From Lagopus muta (Eukaryota; Chordata; Aves; Galliformes; Phasianidae), in contig NW_026040158.1 of NCBI RefSeq assembly GCF_023343835.1, positions 1 through 64,000 of the forward strand: 64,000 bases of DNA, written 5' to 3'. Position 1 is the first letter of the stretch. Each line of letters begins with the position of its first letter. A program made the position numbers and the translations under genes. The notes beneath the pieces are model-generated. The model saw nothing but the letters and a program-made list of their open reading frames with translations, had not been told where the DNA came from and ran no database searches. Of the stretch, positions 44,690-58,100 are shown piece by piece.

Positions 44690-47600
44690 GTTCAACCCAT
44701 GGTTCCAATGGAGAACCCAAAACTTGGGGTCTGCACCCCATGGTTCCAATGGATTTGGGGTCTGCACCCCATGGTTCCCTTTTAGAACCCAAGATTTGGG
44801 GTCTTCACCCCATGGATCCAATGGAGAAGCCAAGATTTGGGGTCTTCACCCCATGGTTCCAATGGATTTGGGGTCTGCACCCCATGGATCCAATGGAGAA
44901 CCCAAAACTTGGGATCTTCACCCCATGGTTCCAATGGATTTGGGGTCTGCGCCCCATGGTTCCAATGGAGAAGCCAAGATTTGGCATCTTCACCCCATAG
45001 ATCCAATGGAGAACCCAAGATTTGGGGTCTTCACCCCATGGTTCCAATGGATTTGGGGTCTGCACCCCATGGATCCAATGGAGAACCCAAGATTTGGGGT
45101 CTTCACCCCATGGTTCCCTTTTAGAACACAAGATTTGGGATCTGCACCCCATGGATCCAATGGAGAACCCAAGATTTGGGGTCTTCACCCCATGGTTCCA
45201 ATGGATTTGGGGTCTGCACCCCATGGATCCAATGGAGAACCCAAGATTTGGGGTCTTCACCCCATGGATCCAATGGAGAAGCCAAGATTTGGGGTCTTCA
45301 CCCCATGGTTCCAATGGAGAACCCAAGATTTCGGGTCTTCACCCCATGGATTCCAATGGAGAACCCAAGATTTGGGGTCTTCACCCCATGGATCCAATGG
45401 AGAAGCCAAGATTTGGGGTCTTCACCCCATGGATTCCAATGGAGAACCCAAGATTTGGGGTCTTCACCCCCATGGATCCAATGGAGAACCCAAGATTTGG
45501 GGTCTGCACCCCATGGATCCAATGGAGAACCCAAAATTTGGGATCTTCACCCCATGGTTCCAATGGAGAAGCCAAGATTTGGGATCTTCACCCCCATGGA
45601 TCCAATGGAGAACCCAAGATTTGGGGTCTTCACCCCATGGTTCCCTTTTAGAACCCAAGATTTGGGATCTTCACCCCATGGATCCAATGGAGAAGCCAAG
45701 ATTTGGGATCTTCACCCCATGGTTCCAATGGAGAACCCAAGATTTGGGGTCTTCACCCCATGGATCCAATGGAGAACCCAAGATTTGGGGTCTTCACCCC
45801 ATGGATCCAATGGAGAACCCAAGATTTGGGGTCTTCACCCCATGGATCCAATGGAGAACCCAAGATTTGGGGTCTTCACCCCATGGATCCAATGGAGAAC
45901 CCAAGATTTGGGATCTGCACCCCATGGATCCAATGGAGAACCCAAGATTTGGGATCTTCACCCCATGGATCCAATGGAGAACCCAAGATTTGGGGTCTTC
46001 ACCCCATGGTTCCAATGGATTTGGGTTCTTCACCCCATGGATCCAATGGAGAAGCCAAGATTTGGGATCTGCACCCCATGGATCCAATGGAGAAGCCAAG
46101 ATTTGGGGTCTTCACCCCATGGTTCCAATGGATTTGGGGTCTGCACCCCATGGATCCAATGGAGAACCCAAGATTTGGGGTCTTCACCCCATGGTTCCCT
46201 TTTAGAACACAAGATTTGGGATCTTCACCCCATGGATCCAATGGAGAACCCAAGATTTGGGGTCTTCACCCCATGGTTCCAATGGAGAACCCAAGATTTG
46301 GGATCTTCACCCCATGGATCCCTTTTAGAACCCAAGATTTGGGGTCTTCACCCCATGGATCCAATGGAGAACCCAAGATTTGGGATCTTCACCCCATGGA
46401 TCCCTTTTAGAACCCAAGATTTGGGGTCTTCACCCCATGGATCCAATGGAGAACCCAAAATTTGGGATCTTCACCCCATGGTTCCAATGGAGAAGCCAAG
46501 ATTTGGGATCTTCACCCCATGGATCCAATGGAGAACCCAAGATTTGGGGTCTTCACCCCATGGTTCCCTTTTAGAACCCAAGATTTGGGATCTTCACCCC
46601 ATGGATCCAATGGAGAAGCCAAGATTTGGGATCTTCACCCCATGGTTCCAATGGAGAACCCAAGATTTGGGGTCTTCACCCCATGGTTCCCTTTTAGAAC
46701 CCAAGATTTGGGGTCTTCACCCCATGGATCCAATGGAGAACCCAAGATTTGGGGTCTTCACCCCATGGATCCAATGGAGAACCCAAGATTTGGGGTCTTC
46801 ACCCCATGGATCCAATGGAGAACCCAAGATTTGGGATCTGCACCCCATGGATCCAATGGAGAACCCAAGATTTGGGATCTTCACCCCATGGATCCAATGG
46901 AGAACCCAAGATTTGGGGTCTTCACCCCATGGTTCCAATGGATTTGGGTTCTTCACCCATGGATCCAATGGAGAAGCCAAGATTTGGGATCTGCACCCCA
47001 TGGATCCAATGGAGAAGCCAAGATTTGGGGTCTTCACCCCATGGTTCCAATGGATTTGGGGTCTGCACCCCATGGATCCAATGGAGAACCCAAGATTTGG
47101 GGTCTTCACCCCATGGTTCCCTTTTAGAACACAAGATTGGATCCAATGGAGAACCCAAGATTTGGGGTCTTCACCCCATGGTTCCAATGGAGAACCCAAG
47201 ATTTGGGATCTTCACCCCATGGATCCCTTTTAGAACCCAAGATTTGGGGTCTTCACCCCATGGATCCAATGGAGAACCCAAGATTTGGGATCTTCACCCC
47301 ATGGTTCCAATGGATTTGGGGTCTGCACCCCATGGATCCAATGGAGAACCCAAGATTTGGGGTCTTCACCCCATGGATCCAATGGGAGAAGCCAAGATTT
47401 GGGGTCTTCACCCCATGGTTCCAATGGAGAACCCAAGATTTCGGGTCTTCACCCCATGGATTCCAATGGAGAACCCAAGATTTGGGGTCTTCACCCCATG
47501 GATCCAATGGAGAAGCCAAGATTTGGGGTCTTCACCCCATGGATTCCAATGGAGAACCCAAGATTTGGGGTCTTCACCCCATGGATCCAATGGAGAACCC

Positions 47601-50600
47601 AAGATTTGGGGTCTGCACCCCATGGATCCAATGGAGAACCCCAAAATTTGGATCTTCACCCCATGGTTCCAATGGAGAAGCCAAGATTTGGGATCTTCAC
47701 CCCATGGATCCAATGGAGAACCCAAGATTTGGGGTCTTCACCCCATGGTTCCCTTTTAGAACCCAAGATTTGGGATCTTCACCCCATGGATCCAATGGAG
47801 AAGCCAAGATTTGGGATCTTCACCCCATGGTTCCAATGGAGAACCAAGATTTGGGGTCTTCACCCCATGGATCCAATGGAGAACCCAAGATTTGGGGTCT
47901 TCACCCCATGGTTCCAATGGATTTGGGTTCTTCACCCCATGGATCCAATGGAGAAGCCAAGATTTGGGGTCTTCACCCCATGGTTCCAATGGATTTGGGG
48001 GTCTGCACCCCATGGATCCAATGGAGAACCCAAGATTTGGGGTCTTCACCCCATGGTTCCCTTTTTAGAACACAAGATTTGGGATCTTCACCCCATGGAT
48101 CCAATGGAGAAGCCAAGATTTGGGGTCTTCACCCCATGGATCCAATGGGGACCCCAAGATTTGGGGTCTTCACCCCATGGTTCCCTTTTAGAACCCAAGA
48201 TTTGGGGTCTTCACCCCATGGATCCAATGGAGAACCCAAGATTTGGGGTCTTCACCCCATGGATCCAATGGAGAAGCCAAGATTTGGGATCTTCACCCCA
48301 TGGTTCCCTTTTAGAACCCAAGATTTGGGGTCTTCGACCCATGGATCCAATGGAGAACCCAAGATTTGGGATCTTCACCCCATGGATCCAATGGAGAACC
48401 CAAGATTTGGGATCTGCACCCCATGGATCCAATGGAGAAGCCAAGATTTGGGGTCTTCACCCCATGGATCCAATGGGGACCCCAAGATTTGGGGTCTTCA
48501 CCCCATGGATCCCTTTTAGAACCCAAGATTTGGGGTCTTCACCCCATGGATCCAATGGAGAACCCAAAACTTGGGGTCTGCACCCCATGGTTCCCTTTTA
48601 GAACCCAAGATTTGGGGTCTTCGACCCATGGTTCCAATGGAGAAGCCAAGATTTGGGGTCTTCACCCCATGGTTCCAATGGAGAACCCAAGATTTGGGGT
48701 CTTCACCCCATGGATCCAATGGAGAACCCAAGATTTGGGATCTTCACCCCATGGATCCAATGGGGACCCCAAGATTTGGGGTCTTCACCCCATGGTTCCC
48801 TTTTAGAACCCAAGATTTGGGGTCTTCACCCCATGGATCCAATGGAGAACCCAAGATTTGGGGTCTTCACCCCATGGATCCAATGGAGAACCCAAGATTT
48901 GGGATCTTCACCCCATGGATCCAATGAAGAAGCCAAGATTTGGGATCTTCGACCCATGGATCCAATGGAGAAGCCAAGATTTGGGATCTTCACCCCATGG
49001 ATTCCAATGGAGAAGCCAAGATTTGGGGTCTTCACCCCATGGATCCAATGGAGAACCCAAGATTTGGGATCTTCACCCCATGGATCCAATGGAGAAGCCA
49101 AGATTTGGGATCTGCACCCCATGGATCCAATGGGGAACCCAAGATTTGGGATCTTCACCCCATGGTTCCAATGGGGAACCCAAGATTTGGGATCTTCACC
49201 CCATGGATCCAATGAAGAAGCCAAGATTTGGGGTCTGCGCCCCATGGTTCCAATGGAGAACCCAAGATTTGGCATCTTCACCCCATAGATCCAATGGAGA
49301 ACCCAAGATTTGGGGTCTTCACCCCATGGATCCAATGGAGAACCCAAGATTTGGGATCTGCACCCCATGGTTCCCTTTTAGAACCCAAGATTTGGGATCT
49401 TCACCCCATGGATCCAATGGAGAACCCAAGATTTGGGGTCTTCACCCCATGGATCCAATGGAGAAGCCAAGATTTGGGGTCTTCACCCCATGGATCCAAT
49501 GGAGAAGCCAAGATTTGGGGTCTTCACCCCATGGATCCAATGGAGAACCCAAGATTTGGGATCTTCACCCCATGGTTCCAATGGAGAAGCCAAGATTTGG
49601 GGTCTTCACCCCATGGATCCAATGGAGAACCCAAGATTTGGGATCTTCACCCCATGGATCCAATGGGGACCCCAAGATTTGGGGTCTTCACCCCATGGAT
49701 CCAATGGAGAACCCAAGATTTGGGATCTTCACCCCATGGTTCCAATGGAGAAGCCAAGATTTGGGGTCTTCACCCCATAGATCCAATGGAGAAGCCAAGA
49801 TTTGGGGTCTTCACCCCATGGATCCAATGGAGAACCCAAGATTTGGGATCTTCACCCCATGGTTCCAATGGAGAAGCCAAGATTTGGGGTCTTCACCCCA
49901 TGGATCCAATGGAGAACCCAAGATTTGGGATCTTCACCCCATGGATCCAATGGGGACCCCAAGATTTGGGGTCTTCACCCCATGGATCCAATGGAGAACC
50001 CAAGATTTGGGATCTTCACCCCATGGATCCAATGGAGAACCCAAGATTTGGGGTCTTCGACCCATGGTTCCAATGGAGAACCCAAGATTTGGGGTCTTCA
50101 CCCCATGGATCCAATGGAGAACCCAAGATTTGGGGTCTTCACCCCATGGATCCAATGGAGAACCCAAGATTTGGGGTCTTCACCCCATGGATCCAATGGA
50201 GAACCCAAGATTTGGGGTCTTCACCCCATGGATCCAATGGAGAACCCAAGATTTGGGATCTTCACCCCATGGATCCAATGGAGAACCCAAGATTTGGGAT
50301 CTGCACCCCATGGTTCCAATGGAGAACCCAAAACTTGGGGTCTTCACCCCATGGTTCCAATGGATTTGGGGTCTGCACCCCATGGATCCAATGGAGAACC
50401 CAAAACTTGGGGTCTTCACCCCATGGTTCCCTTTTAGAACCCAAGATTTGGGGTCTTCACCCCATGGATCCAATGGAGAAGCCAAGATTTGGGATCTTCA
50501 CCCCATGGATCCAATGGAGAAGCCAAGATTTGGGATCTTCACCCCATGGTTCCAATGGATTTGGGGTCTGCACCCCATGGATCCAATGGAGAACCCAAGA

Positions 50601-51135
50601 TTTGGGGTCTTCACCCCATGGATCCAATGGAGAACCCAAAATTTGGGATCTTCACCCCATGGTTCCAATGGAGAAGCCAAGATTTGGGATCTTCACCCCA
50701 TGGATCCAATGGAGAACCCAAGATTTGGGATCTTCAACCCATGGATCCAATGGGGACCCCAAGATTTGGGATCTGCACCCCATGGTTCCCTTTTAGAACC
50801 CAAGATTTGGGATCTTCACCCCATAGATCCAATGGAGAAGCCAAGATTTGGGGTCTTCACCCCATGGTTCCAATGGAGAACCCAAGATTTGGGATCTTCA
50901 CCCCATGGATCCAATGGGGACCCCAAGATTTGGGGTCTTCACCCCGTGGTTCCAATGGAGAACCCAAGATTTGGGATCTTCACCCCATGGATCCAATGGG
51001 GACCCCAAGATTTGGGGTCTTCACCCCATGGATCCAATGGAGAACCCAAGATTTGGGGTCTTCACCCCATGGTTCCCTTTTAGAACCCAAGATTTGGGGT
51101 CTTCACCCCATGGATCCAATGGAGAACCCAAGATT
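44690..51135. repeat. 41-bp minisatellite, intron W2-W3
   Basis: The unit is near ATGGATCCAATGGAGAACCC then AAGATTTGGGGTCTTCACCCC. Variants carry CCCTTTTAG in place of AATGGAG, or a shortened ATGGATTTGGGGTCTGCACC unit. GGATCC is present in most units, with GGTTCC as the main alternative. Blocks of over 800 bases recur (45.1-46.0 against 46.0-47.0 kb). Confidence 0.96.
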
Positions 51136-51139
51136 TGGG

Positions 51140-54100
51140 ACCCCAACCCCCCCAAATCTCATCCCCCCCCCCCCATTCCCCTATCAGGACCCCAATTATT
51201 GCCTCTTCCCACCCCATTTCTGACCCCCAACCCCCCCAAATCCCCCCCAAATCCCCCCCAAATCCCCCCCCCCCCCCCATTTCCCCTATCAGGACCCCAA
51301 TTATTGGCTCTTCCCACCCCATTTCCCCCCCCCAACCCCCCCAAATCTCATCGCCCCCCCCCATTTCCCCCTATCAGGACCCCAATTATGGTCTCTTCCC
51401 ACCCCATTTCTCACCCCCAACCCCCCAAATCTCATCCCCCCCCCCCAATTCCCCTATCAGGACCCCAATTATTGCCACTTCCCACCCCATTTCTCATAGC
51501 AAACCCCATTTATGGTCTCTCCCACCCCATTTCCCCCCCCCAAATCTCATCCCCCCCCCCATTTCCCCCTATCAGGACCCCTCACCCCCCCCCCATTTCC
51601 CCCTATCAGGACCCCTCACCCCCCCCCCATTTCCCCCTATCAGGACCCCATTTATTGCCTCTTCCCACCCCATTTCCCCCCCCCCAACTCCCCCAAATCC
51701 CCCCCAAATCCCCCCCAAATTCCCCCCCCCCCATTTCCCCCATCAGGACCCCAATTATTGCCTCTTCCCACCCCATTTCCCCCCCCCAGCCCCCCCAAAT
51801 CTCATCCCCCCCCATTTCCCCCTATCAGGACCCCTCACCCCCCCCCCATTTCCCCTATCAGGACCCCAATTATCGTCTCTCCCACCCCATTTCTCATCAA
51901 TAACCCCAACTATCGTCTCTCCCACCCCATTTCCCACCCCCAACCCCCCCAACCCCCCCAAACCCCCCCAAATCCCCCCCCCCCCCATTTCCCCCCATCA
52001 GGACCCCTCACCCCCCCCCCCCATTTCCCCCCATCAGGACCCCTCACCCCCCCCCCCCATTTCCCCCCATCAGGACCCCTCACCCCCCCCCATTTCCCCT
52101 ATCAGGACCCCAACTATCATCTCTCCCACCCCATTTCCCCCCCCCAAATCTCATCCCCCCCCCCATTTCCCCTATCAGGACCCCAATTATGGTCTCTCCC
52201 CACCCCATTTCCCCCCCCCAACCCCCCCAAATCCCCCCCAAATCCCCCCCCCCCACCATTTCCCCTATCAGGACCCCATTTATTGTCTCTTCCCACCCCA
52301 TTTCTGACCCCCAACCCCCCCAAATCACCCCCAAATCCAACCCCCCCCCCCATTTCCCCTATCAAGACCCCAATTATTGGCTCTTCCCACCCCATTTCTG
52401 ATAGCAAACCCCATATATTGGCTCTCCCCCCCCCCATTTTCTGCTATCAGGACCCCAATTATCGTCTCTCCCACCCCATTTCTCATCAATAACCCCAATT
52501 ATTGTCTCTCCCACCCCATTTCCCCCCCCCCAACCCCCCCAAATCCCCCCCAAATCCCCCCCCCCCCCCATTTCCCCCCATCAGGACCCCATTTATCGTC
52601 TCTCCCACCCCATTTCCCACCCCCAACCCCCCCACATCTCATCCCCCCCCCCATTCCCCTATCAGGACCCCAAATATTGGCTCTCCCCATTCAATTTGTC
52701 ATAGCAAACCCCAATTATGGTCTCTCCCACCCCATTTCCCCCCCCCCCAAATCTCACCCCCCCCCCTAATTTCCCTATCAGGACCCCAACTATCGTCTCT
52801 CCCACCCCATTTCTCACCTCCAACCCCCCCAAATCTCATCCCCCCCCCCCATTTCCCCTATCAAGACCCCAATTATTGGCTCTTTCCCCCCTATCAGGAC
52901 CCCAATTATTGCCTCTTCCCACCCCATTTCCCCCCCCCAAATCCCCCCCAAATCCCCCCCCCCCCCATTTCCCCTATCAAGACCCCAATTATTGGCTCTT
53001 TCCCCCTATCAGGACCCCATTTATCGTCTCTCCCACCCCATTTCCCACCCCCAACCCCCCCAAATCTCATCCCCCCCCCCATTTCCCCTATCAGGACCCC
53101 AATTATTGCCTCTTCCCACCCCATTTCTCACCCCCAACCCCCCCAAATCCCCCCCAAATCTCATCCCCCCCCCATTTCCCCTATCAGGACCCCAATTATC
53201 GTCTCTCCCACCCCATTTCCCCCCCCCAACCCCCCCAAATCTCCTCTCCCCCCCCCATTTCCCTATCAGGACCCCAAATATTGGCTCTTCCCACCCCATT
53301 TCTGATAGGAAACCCCATATATTGCCTCTGTTACTGATAGAAAACCCCAAATATTGGGTCTTCCCTCCCCATTTATCATAGGAAACCCCAAATATTGGCT
53401 CTTCCCACCCCATTTCTCATCAATAACCCCAATTATTGGCTCTTCCCACCCCATTTCTCATCAATAACCCCAAATATTCCCCATTTCTGATAGAAAACCC
53501 CAAATATTGGCTCTTCCCACCCCATTTCTGATAGCAAACCCCATATATTGGCTCTCCCCATTCAATTTCTCATAGAAAACCCCAAATATTGGCTCTCCCC
53601 ATTCAATTTCTCATAGAAAACCCCAAATATTGGCTCTTCCCACCCCATTTCTCATCAATAACCCCAATTATGGTCTCTCCCACCCCATTTCTGACCCCCA
53701 ACCCCCCCAAATCCCCCTCAAATCCCCCCCCCCCCATTTCCCCTATCAAGACCCCAATTATTGGCTCTTTCCCCCTATCAGGACCCCAACTATTGGCTCT
53801 TCCCACCCCATTTCTGATAGCAAACCCCATATATTGGCTCTCCTCCCCCCATTTCCCCTATCAGGACCCCAATTATGGTCTCTCCCACCCCATTTCCCAC
53901 CCCCAACCCCCCCACATCTCATCCCCCCCCCCCCCATTCCCCTATCAGGACCCCAAATATTGGCTCTCCCCATTCAATTTGTCATAGCAAACCCCAATTA
54001 TGGTATCTCCCACCCCATTTCCCCCCCCCCCAAATCTCACCCCCCCCCTAATTTCCCCCTATCAGGACCCCAATTATGGTCTCTCCCACCCCATTTCCCC

Positions 54101-54870
54101 CCCCCAAATCTCATCCCCCCCCCATTTCCCCTATCAGGACCCCAATTATTGGCTCTTTCCCCCCTATCAGGACCCCAAATATCGTCTCTCCCACCCCATT
54201 TCCCACCCCCAACCCCCCCAAATCCCCCCCCCCCCCCCCATTCCCCTATCAGGACCCCAAATATTGGCTCTCCCCATTCAATTTCTGATAGAAAACCCCA
54301 TATATTGCCTCTGTTACTGATAGAAAACCCCAAATATTGGGTCTTCCCTCCCCATTTATCATCAATAACCCCAAATATTCCCCATTTCTGATAGAAAACC
54401 CCAAATATTGGCTCTTCCCACCCCATTTCTGATAGCAAACCCCAAATATTGGCTCTCCCCATTCAATTTCTCATAGAAAACCCCAAATATTGGCTCTTCC
54501 CACCCCATTTCTCATCAATAACCCCAATTATTGCCTCTTCCCACCCCATTTCTCATAGCAAACCCCATTTATGGTCTCTCCCACCCCATTTCCCCCCCCC
54601 CAAATCTCATCCCCCCCCCATTTCCCCTATCAGGACCCCAATTATTGGCTCTTTCCCCCTATCAGGACCCCAAATATTGGCTCTCCCCCCCCCCATTTCC
54701 CCTATCAGGACCCCAATTATGGTCTCTCCCACCCCATTTCCCACCCCCAACCCCCCCACATCTCATCCCCCCCCCCCCCATTCCCCTATCAGGACCCCAT
54801 TTATCGTCTCTCCCACCCCATTTCCCCCCCCCCAAATCCCCCCCTGCCCCCCATTTCCCCCCATCAGGAC
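51140..54870. repeat. C-run repeat array beside W2, derived from the W2 donor flank
   Basis: Units of about 60-75 bases combine CCATTTCCCCTATCAGGACC, a CCAATTATTGCCTCTTCCCA-like part and C runs of 8 to 16 (16 Cs at 54224-54239). The sequence touching the W2 donor (CATTTCCCCCCATCAGGACC then CCTCACCCC) matches the unit, so the array probably grew from that flank. The transcript strand is extremely G-rich. Confidence 0.93.
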
Positions 54871-54877
54871 CCCTCAC

Positions 54878-55045
54878 CCCAGCGATGCTCCCCTCTCGCC
54901 CGCTCATGGACTGCAGCACGGCTTTATCGAGGCCCAGCTTCAGGCTGGCCTTGTCGAACATCTCCCTCTCGTAGGAGTTGCGGGTGATGAGGCGATAAAC
55001 CTTCACTGCTTTGCTCTGCCCGATGCGGTGGCAGCGCGCCTGGGC
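54878..55045 (-). CDS. CHD8: CHD8 exon W2: end of helicase C-terminal domain, motif VI
   Basis: This 168-base exon encodes 56 residues. It opens [20 protein letters not shown], which contains Snf2 helicase motif VI (Q-x-x-R-x-H-R-x-G-Q); its arginines contact ATP across the two ATPase lobes. It goes on through the conserved helix after motif VI ([20 protein letters not shown]) to a GREGSIAG end. The acceptor is preceded by a C-rich tract and the donor is GTGAGG; both junctions are phase 0. A second AG six bases downstream (before GCG CGC) is possible but would remove AQ. The donor-flank sequence recurs many times in the neighbouring C-run array. The frame is intact and every diagnostic residue is present. 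Confidence 0.97.
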
Positions 55046-55150
55046 CTGGGGGGGGAGAAACAGGGGGGGAAATGGGGGGAGATGGGGGGTGAATTGGGGG
55101 GCAGGGGGGCAACAGAGAGCATGGAGGTGGAAAAGCAAAAGCCAGCAGCC
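55046..55150. other. G-rich unique segment upstream of W2
   Basis: About 100 bases of GGGGGGAAATGGGG-type sequence on plus, hence C-rich on the transcript, giving W2 its pyrimidine tract. No other feature is seen. Confidence 0.6.
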
Positions 55151-58100
55151 TAAAGGCAAGGGACCCCAAAGCCAAGACCCCAAAGGCCTGGGACCCCAAA
55201 CCCAAGACCCTACAGACAAGAGACCCCAAAGCCAACGTCCTGAAGCCCCAAGACCCCAAACCCAAGACCCTAAAGACCCAGGACCCCAAACCCGAGACCC
55301 CAAAGGCCTGGGACCCCAAACCCAAGACCCCCTCCAACCCCAAGACCCCAAACCCAACATCCTGAAGTCAAGAGACCCCAAACCCAAGACCCCAAACCCA
55401 AGACCCTACAGACAAGAGACCCCAAACCAAGACCCCAAACCCAAGACCCTACAGCCCCAAGACCCCAAAGGTCCGGGACCCCAAACCCAACATCCTACAG
55501 CCCCAAAACCCCAAACCCAACATCCTACAGACCCCAAACCCAACACCCTCCAACCCCAAGACCCCAAACCCAACATCCTGAAGTCAAGAGACCCCAAACC
55601 CAAGACCCCAAACCCAAGACCCTACAGACAAGAGACCCCAAACCCAACATCCTGAAGTCAAGGGACCCCAAAGCCAAGACCCTACAGACGAGAGACCCCA
55701 AACCCAAGACCCCAAACCCAACACCCTACAGACAAGAGACCCCAAACCCAACATCCTACAGATACAAAACCCCAAACCAAGACCCCAAACCCAACATCCT
55801 CCAGCCCCAAGACCCCAAAGCCAAGACCCCAAAGGCCTGGGACCCCAAACCCAAGACCCTAAAGACAAGAGACCCCAAACCCAACACCCTACAGCCCCAA
55901 GACCCCAACCCGGACCCCCTCCAACCCCAAGACCCCAAACCCAAGACCCTAAAGACCCAAGACCCCAAACCCAACATCCTGAAGTCAAGAGACCCCAAAC
56001 CCAACATCCTACAGCCCCAAGACCCCAAACCCAAGACCCTACAGATACAAAAACCCAAGACCCTAAAGGCCTGGGACCCCAAACCCAAGACCCTATAGAC
56101 AAGAGACCCCAAACCCAAGACCCCGAAGGCCTGGGACCCCAAACCCAACATCCTCCAGCCCCAAGACCCCAAACCCAAGACCCCAAACCCAAGACCCTAC
56201 AGACAAGAGACCCCAAAGCCAAGACCCTATAGATACAAAACCCCAAACCAAGACCCCAAACCCAAGACCCTACAGCCCCCAAGACCCCAAACCCAAGACC
56301 CCAAACCCAACATCATACAACCCAAAGACCCCAAAACCAGGACCCTAAAGACCTGAGACCCCAAACCCAACATCCTACAGACAAGAGACCCCAAACCCAA
56401 GACCCCAAACCCAAGACCCTACAGACAAGAGACCCCAAACCCAACATCCTACAGACCCCAAACCCAAGGCCCTACAGCCCCATAACCCCAAACCCAACAT
56501 CCTACAGCCCCAAGACCCCAAACCCAACATCCTAAAGTCAAGAGACCCCAAAGCCAAAGACCCTACAGACAAGAGACCCCAAAGCCAACACCCTACAGCC
56601 CCAAGACCCCAAAACGCCGACCCCCTCCAACCCCAAAGCCCCAAGACCCCAAACCCAAGACCCCAAAGGCCTGGGACCCCAAACCCATCATCCTACAGAC
56701 AAGAGACCCCAAACCCAAGACCCTAAAGACCCAGGACCCCAAACCCTACATCCTAAAGTCAAGAGACCCCAAACCCAAGACCCCAAAGGCCTGGGACCCC
56801 AAACCCAACATCCTACAGCCCCAAGACCCCAAACCCAAGACCCTACAGACAAGAGACCCCAAACCAAGACCCCAAACCCAACATCTTCCAGGCCCAAGAC
56901 CCCAAACCCAAGACCCTAAAGACAAGAGACCCCAAACCCAACATCCTACAGCCCCAAGACCCCAACCCTGACCCCCTGCAACCCCAAGACCCCAAACCCA
57001 AGACCCTAAAGACCCAAGACCCCAAACCCAACATCCTGAAGTCAAGAGACCCCAAACCCAACATCCTACAGCCCCAAGACCCCAAACCCAAGACCCTACA
57101 GATACAAAACCCAAGACCCTAAAGGCCTGGGACCCCAAACCCAAGACCCTATAGACAAGAGACCCCAAACCCAAGACCCCGAAGGCCTGGGACCCCAAAC
57201 CCAACATCCTCCAGCCCCAAGACCCCAAACCCAAGACCCCAAACCCAAGACCCTACAGACAAGAGACCCCAAAGCCAAGACCCTATAGATACAAAACCCC
57301 AAACCAAGACCCCAAACCCAAGACCCTACAGCCCCCAAGACCCCAAACCCAAGACCCCAAACCCAACATCATACAACCCAAAGACCCCAAAACCAGGACC
57401 CTAAAGACCTGAGACCCCAAACCCAACATCCTACAGACAAGAGACCCCAAACCCAAGACCCCAAACCCAAGACCCTACAGACAAGAGACCCCAAACCCAA
57501 CATCCTACAGACCCCAAACCCAAGGCCCTACAGCCCCATAACCCCAAACCCAACATCCTACAGCCCCAAGACCCCAAACCCAACATCCTAAAGTCAAGAG
57601 ACCCCAAAGCCAAAGACCCTACAGACAAGAGACCCCAAAGCCAACACCCTACAGCCCCAAGACCCCAAAACGCCGACCCCCTCCAACCCCAAAGCCCCAA
57701 GACCCCAAACCCAAGACCCCAAAGGCCTGGGACCCCAAACCCATCATCCTACAGACAAGAGACCCCAAACCCAAGACCCTAAAGACCCAGGACCCCAAAC
57801 CCTACATCCTAAAGTCAAGAGACCCCAAACCCAAGACCCCAAAGGCCTGGGACCCCAAACCCAACATCCTACAGCCCCAAGACCCCAAACCCAAGACCCT
57901 ACAGACAAGAGACCCCAAACCAAGACCCCAAACCCAACATCTTCCAGGCCCAAGACCCCAAACCCAAGACCCTAAAGACAAGAGACCCCAAACCCAACAT
58001 CCTACAGCCCCAAGACCCCAACCCTGACCCCCTGCAACCCCAAGACCCCAAACCCAAGACCCTAAAGACCCAAGACCCCAAACCCAACATCCTGAAGTCA

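Noticed and set aside
44466..51083. Several plus-strand frames of 460-741 codons ([17 protein letters not shown] type)
   Set aside because: They are translations of the 41-bp array, with many overlapping versions in other frames. No unique sequence is encoded.
44690..51135. CCATGGATCCAATGG in each 41-bp unit as a regulatory palindrome
   Set aside because: The inverted repeat is imperfect and only four bases pair per arm. It is more simply a repeat-unit feature, and would merely yield a BamHI ladder.
54878..55045. CHD7, CHD6 or CHD9 instead of CHD8
   Set aside because: Motif VI alone does not separate them, but the W5 wording ([23 protein letters not shown]), the W9-W12 wording and the SNORD8/9-type snoRNA point to CHD8. 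A database search would settle it.
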